Shown here: in pieces, positions 26,582-34,283 of the stretch | Layout of the letters: each line of letters begins with the position of its first letter | Position numbering within the stretch: the stretch's first letter is position 1 | The notes under the pieces: generated by a model | The model's input: the letters and a program-made list of their open reading frames with translations, nothing else | What the model was told of the DNA's origin: nothing | Database searches by the model: none | Made by a program: the position numbers and the translations under genes | DNA from: Bifidobacteriaceae bacterium | GTDB taxonomy: Bacteria > Actinomycetota > Actinomycetes > Actinomycetales > WQXJ01 | Length of the DNA: 64,000 nucleotides | Direction of reading: 5' to 3' | NCBI GenBank assembly: GCA_031267825.1 | Contig: JAIRYJ010000012.1 | Span: 1-64,000, forward strand

Positions 26582-28954
26582 CTAGTTGTGGCGCCGCAGC
26601 CGGGCGGCCGCATCCAGTTCAGACGGATAGACCAGTTTGATGCCATCACCAATGGCCTGTTCAACTGTCCGAATGTCACGCACCAGCCGGATCATCCCGG
26701 CCGGCTCAACTGAGGCGGCCTGGTCCGAACCCCACATGGAACGGTCCAACGTAATGTGCCGTTCAATTAGGCGGGCGCCCAGGGCGACCGCCGCAACCGT
26801 GGTGGACAACCCAACCTCGTGACCTGAATAGCCGATCGGTACGCCCGGGAAAGCTTGCCGCAGCGTCTCGATCACTCCGAGCCCCAGTTCGTCAACTGGC
26901 GCCGGATAAGTGCTGGTCGCATGGCAGATGATCAGGTTGGAGCGGTCCAGACGGCTAACGGCGTGCTCGATCTGACTCCAAGTCGACATGCCAGTCGACG
27001 CGATCAGGCAACGCCCAGTGCGCCGGGCGGCGTCCAGCAGTTCGTCATCCGTCAGGCAGGCTGAAGCGATCTTGATGGCGGGCAGATCAAATTGGCTGAG
27101 GAACTCCAAACTCGGTAGGTCCCAAGGTGAAGCGAACCAATCCAGCCCGAGTTCGCGGCAGCGCTGGTCGATTATCCGGTAGTCATCCAGGCTGAGTTCG
27201 ATCCGCCGCCGGTATTCGATGTAGCTCAGTTCCCCCCACGGCGTCTCTCGCGGCTTGTCCCATTGTGCCTGCGGCAGGGCGATCTCGGGTGTGCGTTTCT
27301 GGAACTTGACGGCGTCGAAGCCTGCCCGCTGGGCTTGTTCGATCAGACGTAAGGCCAGGTCAAGGGAGCCGTTGTGGTTGATTCCGATCTCCGCCACAAG
27401 GTAGACGGGTTGTTTCGGGTTGGCTAGGCGCCGCGCCAGGTTGGCTGGCCGTGGTTGTTTCCGGCCAGCCGTTTGGACGATGCCGTCCCCCGGCCCCAGG
27501 TCCGCAACGCCGCCACCAGCCACCTCGGCCGTTTGGACGATGCCGTCCCCCGGCTCCAGGCCCGCAACGCCGCCACCAGCCACCTCGGCACCCCGAGCAA
27601 CACCATCCCCCAGTTCCAGGCCCGCGACATCGCCAGCGGCGGGTTCAGCCGGGGCCCGCGCCAAACCAGACGGAGCGTCAGCGCCCGCCTGCCACCACTG
27701 TTCACCCAGAATCCGGGCCGCCAGCTCACGGACGGCCCCTTGGCCACCGCCCGCCTCAGTCACAGCCCGGGCGGCCGCCACCACCTCAGGCGCGGCCGAT
27801 CCGACCGCCACCGGCCAGCCCGCCAGGCGCAGAGCTGGCAGATCGTTGACCTCGTTGCCGAGATACAACACCCGTTCCAGGTCAATCCTGTGACGCTGAG
27901 CCCAGTCAAGTAGACCAGCGGCTTTATCCAAGACCTGGTCAAGGCATTCAACCGCCAGTTTGGCGGCCCGCGCCCGGACCACCGGATTGGATTCGCCACT
28001 AATGATGACGATCTTCAGACCAGCCCGCCGCAACGCCGCTACAGCCAAACCATCCGACCGGTTAACCAGGACGGCCTCACGCCCATCCTGTAACACCAGA
28101 GCCGTATTCGGAGTCAGCACACCGTCAAAGTCCAACACAATGGCGTCAAGCTGATGCCGCTGTGGCCAAACACCATGCCCCGGTGCGGCCGTTCCGGACA
28201 CACCGGCTAGCCCGGCCACACCACCCAGCCCAGCCGCGCCACCCGGCCCGGCCAGAGTCCCGGCCGGGACGGGACTGTCAAACAACGGGGCAAGCCGGTC
28301 CGCCCAAGCCAACTGGGCGGCATCGTCCACTTCAAAGACACGGCGAGGATCGGTCTGAACCGCCGCCACCCGACCAAAGAACCGGTTACCCGAAGCCAGC
28401 AAACCAGCCGTCACGGCCGCATAAACAGCGCCCGTCTCAAGCGATTCAGTGGGTCTGTCCTGGCGGCGCTGGCGGCCCTGGCGGTAAGCGTGATTGACGC
28501 CCTCCGGGCCTGCCTGATCCAAACGCCAAACAAAACCGCCGAAGGCCGCCGCACTGAAAGCCGAATCAGCCGCGCCGCCGGTCACCGCTCTGACCACAGC
28601 GTCAATCTCTTCGGGCGTGGTAAACGGGCTGGTCGCCTGGAGCATGACGGTGAACTCCGGCATCTGACCGGCCGTGGCCGCCGACTGATTGATGGCATGG
28701 CACCAGGCGGCCTCAGAGGAAGCGGTGTCGCCAGCCAACTCGGGCGGACGGTCCACCACAACGGCGCCGAAGCGCCGAGCCTCAGCCGCGAGCGCCGACC
28801 CATCAGTTGAGACCACCACCTGACTGACAAGGCGGGACTGCTGGGCGGCGGTGATTGTCCTGGCCAGCAACGACCGCCCACCAACCAGCGCCAAATTCTT
28901 GCCCGGCACTCCTTTGGAACCAGCCCGGGCTGGGATGACAGCCAGAACGTACAC
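26582..28954 (-). CDS. Trifunctional sialic acid synthesis protein: NeuA, KdsC-like phosphatase, NeuB
   Basis: 790 aa with three enzyme domains. Residues 1-235 are a CMP-sialic acid synthetase (VIPARAGSKGVPGKNL, QATSPFT). Residues ~265-420 are a KdsC-like HAD phosphatase with Asp275/Asp277 (DFDGV), SGES and GNEVNDL. Residues ~512-790 are a sialic acid synthase TIM barrel (AEIGINHNG, KFQKRTPE, STGMS, GYSGHE). The C-terminal SAF domain of many NeuB proteins is absent; the chain ends after the barrel. Linkers are Ala/Gly-rich, with 20-residue repeats at ~430-505. One chain thus makes a nonulosonic acid, may remove a phosphate, and activates it with CTP. NeuA-HAD fusions exist in vertebrate CMAS; the added NeuB is notable. 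Neu5Ac, legionaminic and Kdn products cannot be told apart. Confidence 0.88.
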   Translation of the reverse strand: MYVLAVIPARAGSKGVPGKNLALVGGRSLLARTITAAQQSRLVSQVVVSTDGSALAAEARRFGAVVVDRPPELAGDTASSEAAWCHAINQSAATAGQMPEFTVMLQATSPFTTPEEIDAVVRAVTGGAADSAFSAAAFGGFVWRLDQAGPEGVNHAYRQGRQRRQDRPTESLETGAVYAAVTAGLLASGNRFFGRVAAVQTDPRRVFEVDDAAQLAWADRLAPLFDSPVPAGTLAGPGGAAGLGGVAGLAGVSGTAAPGHGVWPQRHQLDAIVLDFDGVLTPNTALVLQDGREAVLVNRSDGLAVAALRRAGLKIVIISGESNPVVRARAAKLAVECLDQVLDKAAGLLDWAQRHRIDLERVLYLGNEVNDLPALRLAGWPVAVGSAAPEVVAAARAVTEAGGGQGAVRELAARILGEQWWQAGADAPSGLARAPAEPAAGDVAGLELGDGVARGAEVAGGGVAGLEPGDGIVQTAEVAGGGVADLGPGDGIVQTAGRKQPRPANLARRLANPKQPVYLVAEIGINHNGSLDLALRLIEQAQRAGFDAVKFQKRTPEIALPQAQWDKPRETPWGELSYIEYRRRIELSLDDYRIIDQRCRELGLDWFASPWDLPSLEFLSQFDLPAIKIASACLTDDELLDAARRTGRCLIASTGMSTWSQIEHAVSRLDRSNLIICHATSTYPAPVDELGLGVIETLRQAFPGVPIGYSGHEVGLSTTVAAVALGARLIERHITLDRSMWGSDQAASVEPAGMIRLVRDIRTVEQAIGDGIKLVYPSELDAAARLRRHN
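27474..27487 (+). repeat. YGGACGATGCCGYC motif, copy 4
   Basis: Plus-strand match; coding strand read as GDGIVQT. Confidence 0.6.
27534..27547 (+). repeat. YGGACGATGCCGYC motif, copy 5
   Basis: Plus-strand match 60 bp from copy 4; part of the duplicated linker unit, so not independent of it. Confidence 0.6.
28316..28329 (-). repeat. YGGACGATGCCGYC motif, copy 6
   Basis: Minus-strand match near the end of the NeuA domain, coding for DDAA. Confidence 0.6.
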
Positions 28955-29046
28955 GTCAGTCAGACCTCTTTCAGGCGCGGGGGTGGGGTCGCCAACAACC
29001 TACTCTGGTCCCAGCTGGCCAGCCAAGCCGTCACGTCAAGATTGCC

Positions 29047-29071
29047 GGAGGATGTTATCCAACACCCGCCT
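29047..29071. repeat. 25-bp direct repeat, left copy
   Basis: Matches 32271-32295 at 22 of 25 positions and shares a perfect 14-mer (29054-29067). The two copies flank the 29095-32200 glycosyltransferase pair. It lies in the 140-bp divergent region between the NeuA/NeuB fusion and the GT42-GT8 gene, next to a 14-nt palindrome (29067-29080). Confidence 0.6.
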
Positions 29072-29094
29072 GGCCAGGCGGCTAAGCTGTCCAG

Positions 29095-31023
29095 GTGTCC
29101 GTCATGCGTACCCCAGCGCTGTCCGCCCAGGTCGCGGCGGCCGAGATGGCGTCTTTCGCCGCCCTGACCGCCCGGCCATTGATAATCGCCGGTAACGGGC
29201 CATCGGCGGGTCATCCGCCAGCCGACCGGCTGCCGGGCGACGCGGTGGTTTTCCGCATCAACTGGTTCTTCCTTGAACCGTCCTACCGGTTTGGTCAACA
29301 GGTTGACGCCTGGTTCAGCGCCGTGCCGAACCAGACAATGCAAACCATGCTGGCTGAACAGATCGCCGCCGGACGTTACCAAGTTGACCGCATCTGCACA
29401 CCGATGCGCTTGGCGCCGGGTGACGGGTCGACCTCTGACCGGCCAGCTGATTCTTGCCCGCAGTTCGATTCGTGGGCTCCGATCTCCCAGCATGCCCGGC
29501 TGGCCAGACATTTCATGTCCCGTCCGGGTTTGCCCACAACTGGCTTACAGGCTCTCGGGTTCGCTTTAGCGGTCGGTTTTGGTGAAATCTATCTCAGCGG
29601 CATTGACCTCTACGAAGATCCGGCGCTGCGCTACTGTTACCGCATCCCGCCGAGGGCCGCCCAGGCCCTCAAGGCCCACGACAAAACCCCTGGCTATGAG
29701 CCGAACCACAGCCGCGACAGCGATTTGGCTTTCCTTTTGGCTTGCCAGGCGGAGTTCCCCCAGGCGCGGGTCTATTCGGTGTCTGATTCGGCGGTCCTGA
29801 ATCAGATTCTCCCGCCCGCCCCAGCCCCGCCGGTCGGCGGTTCGCCGGGCCAGGTCGTTCCCAAGGTTTCCGCCTTGCCAGATGCCGCCCCCAGCGCCAC
29901 CAGCACAACCCCAGGCCAGGTCAGTGACGGCCCCGGCCCCGAGCGGGTCAGCGGCGTTCCCAGTCCGGTGCGGGCCGAACTCGCCCCGGCGGGTCGCTAC
30001 CCGGCATCGGCCATCAAGGGAAATACTGACGGGCCGCCCTATCAAGTCATTGACGGCCGCAAATGCGCCTATTTGACGCTGGTCAGCGCCCCAGACTACG
30101 TCCACGGCGGGCGGGCCTTGGCGCGGTCACTGCGTCAAGTCAGCGATGTCCCAGTGATCGCCTTGGTGACACCTGATGTGCCCGCCAACGCCTTGACCGG
30201 ACCAGGCGTTTTCACCGCGACGGCCGAGCCGATCGCTAACCCTTACGCGGAGACTGGGTCCACCCCAGCCCGCTTCGGTTCAGTTTTCACCAAACTCCAC
30301 GCCTGGCGGGCCGATTTCCTGGACCGGATGATCTTCCTTGACGCTGACACCGTGATCTTGAAAAACATTGACCACCTGTTCCAGATGGAAGGCCTGGCAG
30401 CAGCACCTGACTGGGGGTTAGAACTGACCGACCAGTTCAACACTGGCCTGTTCGCGACCGAACCTAGCCGTCACACCTTCTTGGCTTTACTCCAGTTGAT
30501 GGGCCAGGTGCCGTCACCCGACGGCGGTGACCAGGGTTTCCTCAACTCATGTTTCCCCAGTTGGCAGCGCCTTGACCCGGGGTATAACTGTTTGGTCCGG
30601 TTGGCTTCGGCTCATCCTGAGTTGTTCCGGGAGCAAGATGTGGCGGTCTTGCATTTTGTTGGGCCTAAGCCTTGGCAAGCGGGTCGCTCCGAACCCGGAC
30701 GGGCCCAATTGGAACGCCAGTGGCTCAGTTTCCTTGATCCACAAGAACTCCGTGACCTGGTTTTCGATTTGCGTTCAAGCGGTCCGGCCTGGGATGGGCG
30801 TAGCGGTTTGGCCAGACACTTGGCGGCCGCTGCCCGGCGGGCCGGACGTGATGGGCGGTTCAACGCTGGGCGGCGGCTGCGCCGAGCCGTGCGGCTACTT
30901 GATCCGGCGGTCGCGGCCAGCCGGGCCGCGCCCTTGTGGGACCGGTGGCCGTTCAGGGTGATGCCTGAACGGCTGCTGAAACTGGCTGTGGCGCTCAAAC
31001 AGGCAGGCCAACGTGTTGCCTGA
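29095..31023 (+). CDS. Two-domain glycosyltransferase: GT42 sialyltransferase fused to GT8-like transferase
   Basis: 642 aa. Residues ~28-245 match GT42 (Cst-II-like): IIAGNGPS at ~30, GEIYLSGIDLYED from 163, and NHSRDSD with His205 at the place of the Cst-II catalytic His188. A Pro/Ala linker covers ~245-310. Residues ~320-560 are a GT-A fold of the GT8/glycogenin type, with Asp416-Ala-Asp418 (IFLDADTVI) as the metal/UDP-sugar site, FNTGLF and GDQGFLN. A basic tail with a possible amphipathic helix follows. A single chain could add a sialic acid and a hexose. GTG 29095 is the start; no strong ribosome-binding site is seen. The stop overlaps the next gene by 11 bp. Confidence 0.87.
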   Translation: MSVMRTPALSAQVAAAEMASFAALTARPLIIAGNGPSAGHPPADRLPGDAVVFRINWFFLEPSYRFGQQVDAWFSAVPNQTMQTMLAEQIAAGRYQVDRICTPMRLAPGDGSTSDRPADSCPQFDSWAPISQHARLARHFMSRPGLPTTGLQALGFALAVGFGEIYLSGIDLYEDPALRYCYRIPPRAAQALKAHDKTPGYEPNHSRDSDLAFLLACQAEFPQARVYSVSDSAVLNQILPPAPAPPVGGSPGQVVPKVSALPDAAPSATSTTPGQVSDGPGPERVSGVPSPVRAELAPAGRYPASAIKGNTDGPPYQVIDGRKCAYLTLVSAPDYVHGGRALARSLRQVSDVPVIALVTPDVPANALTGPGVFTATAEPIANPYAETGSTPARFGSVFTKLHAWRADFLDRMIFLDADTVILKNIDHLFQMEGLAAAPDWGLELTDQFNTGLFATEPSRHTFLALLQLMGQVPSPDGGDQGFLNSCFPSWQRLDPGYNCLVRLASAHPELFREQDVAVLHFVGPKPWQAGRSEPGRAQLERQWLSFLDPQELRDLVFDLRSSGPAWDGRSGLARHLAAAARRAGRDGRFNAGRRLRRAVRLLDPAVAASRAAPLWDRWPFRVMPERLLKLAVALKQAGQRVA

Positions 31024-32200
31024 CGGCCAGACCCTGGCCCTGGTTGAAAGCCCAGCCCAGTTGCTGCATGCCTTAGAGTATGCCGCCGCCTGGCTACCAC
31101 CGGACCGCGCCGAGCCACTGCCGACCGCCAGCCGCCAGGCCAATCTGACACCAGGATCCCAACTCGCCAAGACCAAGCTTGAACACCCAAGCCCAGTTCA
31201 CCCGCTGAAACTAGACAGTCTTCGGATCGCCGTACTGGCACCCAACCGGTCATCTGACCGGCACCAAATACTAGCTCTGAGCACCCTGCTGAACCAGTTG
31301 GCCGGGGCCGCCTCCCCGGCCGGAAACCGAGCGATTGACTGGTATGACGCCCGGCGCTCCGTACCGCGAATGATCGGCGCGGTTACCCGCCTGGCCAGCC
31401 AAGCGGGCGACCAGCCGCTGGTCGGTGATCCATTCTCAGGTCTGATCCAAGCCATCCTGGCCGTCAGTCCGAACAGCCGACCAGTCATAATCGACGACGG
31501 CTCAGCCACAATCGAGTTTCTGCGCCGCCTGGCGGCTCACGCCAGTTTGATTCGCCCCGCCTCAAGACGCAGCGGGTCGCGCCGCCTATTAGGCGACTGG
31601 CTGGGCCGCCACACCAGCGCCGTTCTGACCGGCGGGCCCCCGGTCAAAGTTTTCAGCGTCATGCCCCTGGCCCAGATTCCAGAACTAGCTGAAGACTTGG
31701 CTGACCTGATCCACCTCACCGGACACAACTATGACTGGCTGAAAACTACCTTCCCGCATCCGGTACTACACGCCGGACTCGACCTGATCGGATCATCTTT
31801 GACCCAAACTGGTGTGATCAAGCCGCAGGCCTATTTGGCTGGCTTGACGGCCGCCGCCCGCCAAGCCACCGGACCGGTGCGCTACTTGGCGCACCGCCGT
31901 GAATCGGACGCTGGGCTGGCTCTAATAGCTCAGCGAACTGGCGCCCAAATTGTCCGCCCAGCCCTCCCAGCCGAACTGGAGCTGCGCCGCGGCGGTCTAG
32001 CCAGCCAGATCATGACCTTACCAACCTCGACCGCGTTTACTTTGCCGTTGGCGCTGTCCGATCTCCCAGTCGCCGTCCACCTGATCCGGCCTGAACCAGA
32101 CTGGATAGCGTCAGACGCACCAGCCCGCTCAGTCAGCTTCCTGGCTCAGCTAGACCAACTAGCCGCCGCCCGGCTCAACGCCCGGCCGATGGGCTCCTAG
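31013..32200 (+). CDS. Putative polysialyltransferase/GT52-like glycosyltransferase
   Basis: 395 aa, soluble. It opens with LALVESPAQLLHALEYA, similar to the N-terminus of bacterial polysialyltransferase-like proteins. The C-terminal half has RYLAHRRES (an H/R motif as in HPRE) and LPTSTAFTLPLAL, like the conserved Ser/Thr-rich CMP-site segment of GT52 and polysialyltransferases. The GTG start overlaps the GT42-GT8 stop by 11 bp, so translation is coupled and the two proteins probably build the same glycan. Family assignment is tentative. Confidence 0.55.
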   Translation: MLPDGQTLALVESPAQLLHALEYAAAWLPPDRAEPLPTASRQANLTPGSQLAKTKLEHPSPVHPLKLDSLRIAVLAPNRSSDRHQILALSTLLNQLAGAASPAGNRAIDWYDARRSVPRMIGAVTRLASQAGDQPLVGDPFSGLIQAILAVSPNSRPVIIDDGSATIEFLRRLAAHASLIRPASRRSGSRRLLGDWLGRHTSAVLTGGPPVKVFSVMPLAQIPELAEDLADLIHLTGHNYDWLKTTFPHPVLHAGLDLIGSSLTQTGVIKPQAYLAGLTAAARQATGPVRYLAHRRESDAGLALIAQRTGAQIVRPALPAELELRRGGLASQIMTLPTSTAFTLPLALSDLPVAVHLIRPEPDWIASDAPARSVSFLAQLDQLAAARLNARPMGS

Positions 32201-32270
32201 GAGGTCCCCAAGCGCCTTATCGCCGCGTTTCCGCTGGTGAGAGCTTCGCTCGAACTGCGTCAACACGGCC

Positions 32271-32295
32271 GGTGGGTGTTATCCAACACCCACCT
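32271..32295. terminator. Convergent terminator hairpin and right copy of the 25-bp repeat
   Basis: GGTGGGTGTT (32271-32280), ATCC loop, AACACCCACC (32285-32294): a perfect 10-bp stem between two convergent genes. It is also the right copy of the repeat at 29047-29071, where the stem has two mismatches. Confidence 0.6.
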
Positions 32296-32659
32296 AGGCC
32301 GGGGCTTGCGAATATTGCCGTGGCGCGCGAGCCCGCAACTCTTTGTGGCGCTCGCCACCAGCGTGAGTCGCCAACATGCCTGGACCAATGTGACCGGCGG
32401 TCAGCTCTATCACCAGCAGAGTGCAGACCTGACCAGGTTCAACAAACTCAACCTGGCCACCGGCTACCACTATCGATTCGATCAGGCCGTGGCGTTTGGA
32501 GTGCAATCCATGTATATCGACGCGTTGACCAGGCACTATTCGCCCCAGTTCAACTAGTCCCGAGATCGCGGTTCCCTTCTCAACCAGGAAAACCTGTTCG
32601 ATCTCGAACTGGAATTCGCAGGGCTGTGACTCCTCCACTATGAGCTCCTCTCTGAGCAT
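32294..32659 (-). CDS. Free-standing EF-Tu domain II-like protein
   Basis: 121 aa. Residues ~18-95 resemble domain II of EF-Tu/SelB-type GTPases: QVFLVEKGTAISGLVELGRIVPGQRVDI matches the [20 protein letters not shown] pattern of the tuf product in this window, and VEFVEPGQV corresponds to [10 protein letters not shown]. There is no GTPase domain and no domain III, so it cannot act as an elongation factor. ATG 32659 has GAGGG nine bases upstream; GTG 32665 is possible. It lies 270 bp after tuf and past the tuf terminator, so it needs its own promoter. It may be a tuf-derived relic or a small beta-barrel regulator. Function unknown. Confidence 0.6.
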   Translation of the reverse strand: MLREELIVEESQPCEFQFEIEQVFLVEKGTAISGLVELGRIVPGQRVDIHGLHSKRHGLIESIVVAGGQVEFVEPGQVCTLLVIELTAGHIGPGMLATHAGGERHKELRARAPRQYSQAPA

Positions 32660-32770
32660 GACCACATGCCCTCTAGTCTAACCGCCCGGACTCGCCACCT
32701 AACAGACCCTTAGGCCGTGGTCCGAATATGGGCACCCACCGGACACAAGGCTGACCGGCGACTGGGACGG

Positions 32771-32784
32771 CGGCATCGTCCAAC
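32771..32784 (-). repeat. YGGACGATGCCGYC motif, copy 7
   Basis: Minus-strand match, core GGACGATGCCG at 32781-32771; intergenic, 34 bp past the tuf terminator. Confidence 0.6.
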
Positions 32785-32814
32785 TAAGACCCCAACCGCG
32801 AAACCAGAAGATGT

Positions 32815-32849
32815 GAAAGGGGCCAGAGCGCTAACGCTCCGGCCCCTTC
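32815..32849 (-). terminator. tuf transcription terminator
   Basis: A 15-bp stem with one mismatch (AAGGGGCC...GAGCG) and a 4-nt loop, followed on the minus strand by TTTCACATCTT. It lies 78 bp after the tuf stop and ends the str operon transcript. Confidence 0.8.
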
Positions 32850-32926
32850 ACGGCCAACCAGCCAAGCGGCTGTCCGCCAAACCCTAACGGCGGCGAGCCG
32901 ACAACCAGCCCGCCCCACCGTCCGGC

Positions 32927-34114
32927 TTACTTGATGATCTCGGTGACCAGGCCTGAACCGACCGTCCGCCCACCTTCGCGGATGGCGAAACCCAAACCCT
33001 CTTCCATGGCGATCGGCTGGATCAGCTTGACCGTCATCAAAGTGTTGTCGCCCGGCATGACCATCTCTTTGTCCTCAGGCAAAGTGATGACACCAGTCAC
33101 ATCCGTGGTGCGGAAGTAGAACTGCGGACGATAGTTCGAATAGAACGGGTTGTGACGCCCACCCTCATCCTTGTTCAGGACATAAACCTGAGCCACAAAA
33201 TCGGTGTGCGGCGTGATAGTGCCGGGCTTGGCCACAACCTGGCCGCGCTCGACCTCTTCGCGCTTGATGCCACGCAGCAGCAAACCGCAGTTCTCACCAG
33301 CCCAAGCCTCATCCATCGACTTATGGAACATTTCAATTCCAGTGACGATGGTCTTCTGGGTTGGACGCAAACCGAGGATCTCAACTTCAGAGTTGATTGG
33401 CAGCTTGCCACGGTCAACTTTGCCGGTCACAACGGTGCCACGGCCAGTGATCGTGAAAACATCCTCGATCGGCATCAAGAACGGCTTATCCATGTCACGC
33501 GCCGGGTCAGGGATGTAATCATCAACCGCGTCAAGCAGTTCCTTGACCTTCTTGCCCCACTCCTCATCGCCTTCTAGAGCTTTCAGAGCGGACACCCGGA
33601 TAACTGGCGCGTCCTCATCGAAGCCCTGACTGCCGAGCAGTTCACGAACTTCGAGTTCAACCAGTTCGAGGATCTCCTCGTCATCTACCATGTCAGCCTT
33701 ATTGAGCGCCACCAGCAGCGAGGGGACGCCAACCTGACGGGCCAGCAAAACATGCTCACGCGTCTGGGCCATCGGGCCATCATCTGCTCCGACCACCAGG
33801 ATCGCACCGTCCATCTGGGCGGCGCCGGTGATCATGTTCTTGATGTAGTCGGCGTGACCGGGGGCGTCAACGTGCGCATAGTGACGCTTCGCGGTCTCGT
33901 ATTCCACATGGGCAATGTTGATCGTGATGCCGCGCTGCTTCTCTTCCGGCGCTTTATCGATCTCATCGAATGGTGTGAACGGATTCAGATCCGGGAATTC
34001 GTCATGCAGCACCTTGGTGATCGCCGCGGTCAAGGTTGTCTTGCCGTGGTCGACGTGTCCGATGGTGCCAATGTTCACATGCGGCTTAGTCCGCTCGAAC
34101 TTAGCCTTAGCCAC
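32927..34114 (-). CDS. tuf: Elongation factor Tu
   Basis: 395 aa, standard. It delivers aminoacyl-tRNA to the ribosomal A site. G1 GHVDHGKT, G3 DAPGHADY and G4 NKAD are intact, with domains II (~210-300) and III. Start is GTG 34114 with AGGAGG six bases upstream. Last gene of the str operon. Confidence 0.98.
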   Translation of the reverse strand: MAKAKFERTKPHVNIGTIGHVDHGKTTLTAAITKVLHDEFPDLNPFTPFDEIDKAPEEKQRGITINIAHVEYETAKRHYAHVDAPGHADYIKNMITGAAQMDGAILVVGADDGPMAQTREHVLLARQVGVPSLLVALNKADMVDDEEILELVELEVRELLGSQGFDEDAPVIRVSALKALEGDEEWGKKVKELLDAVDDYIPDPARDMDKPFLMPIEDVFTITGRGTVVTGKVDRGKLPINSEVEILGLRPTQKTIVTGIEMFHKSMDEAWAGENCGLLLRGIKREEVERGQVVAKPGTITPHTDFVAQVYVLNKDEGGRHNPFYSNYRPQFYFRTTDVTGVITLPEDKEMVMPGDNTLMTVKLIQPIAMEEGLGFAIREGGRTVGSGLVTEIIK

Positions 34115-34155
34115 TGGGTCCCTCCTAAAGGACTTGGGTAGTTGTACCTGACGGT

Positions 34156-34181
34156 TCTCCCGGTCCGGTTGGGCCGGGAGA
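34156..34181 (-). promoter_or_regulatory. fusA-tuf intergenic hairpin
   Basis: An 11-bp stem (34156-34166 with 34171-34181, one G-T pair) with a 4-nt loop, between fusA and tuf. No T-run follows, so it may be an RNA processing or stability element rather than a terminator. Confidence 0.5.
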
Positions 34182-34283
34182 CGGCGCGAGGGTCTCCTAC
34201 GGGTCGGTTTCTACTTCTTTTGTACTTCTTCGTGACCTTGGCCGCGCCTTGGGAACCGCGGGGTTAGCCGCCGTTCCCAGGAC

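Larger units (their letters stand above)
27468..27620 (-). repeat. 60-bp repeats in the NeuA-NeuB linker
   Basis: Two near-identical 60-bp units (from 27468 and 27528) and a diverged third encode 20-residue repeats of the type GDGIVQTAEVAGGGVAGLEP. Each of the first two carries the 14-mer motif. Confidence 0.8.

Noticed and set aside
27420-27893. Plus-strand ORFs in three frames opposite the NeuA-NeuB linker
   Set aside because: Created by stop-poor GC-rich repeats.
32237-32557. Plus-strand ORF of 106 codons opposite the EF-Tu domain-II-like gene
   Set aside because: No recognisable motif; the minus-strand product matches EF-Tu domain II and has a ribosome-binding site.
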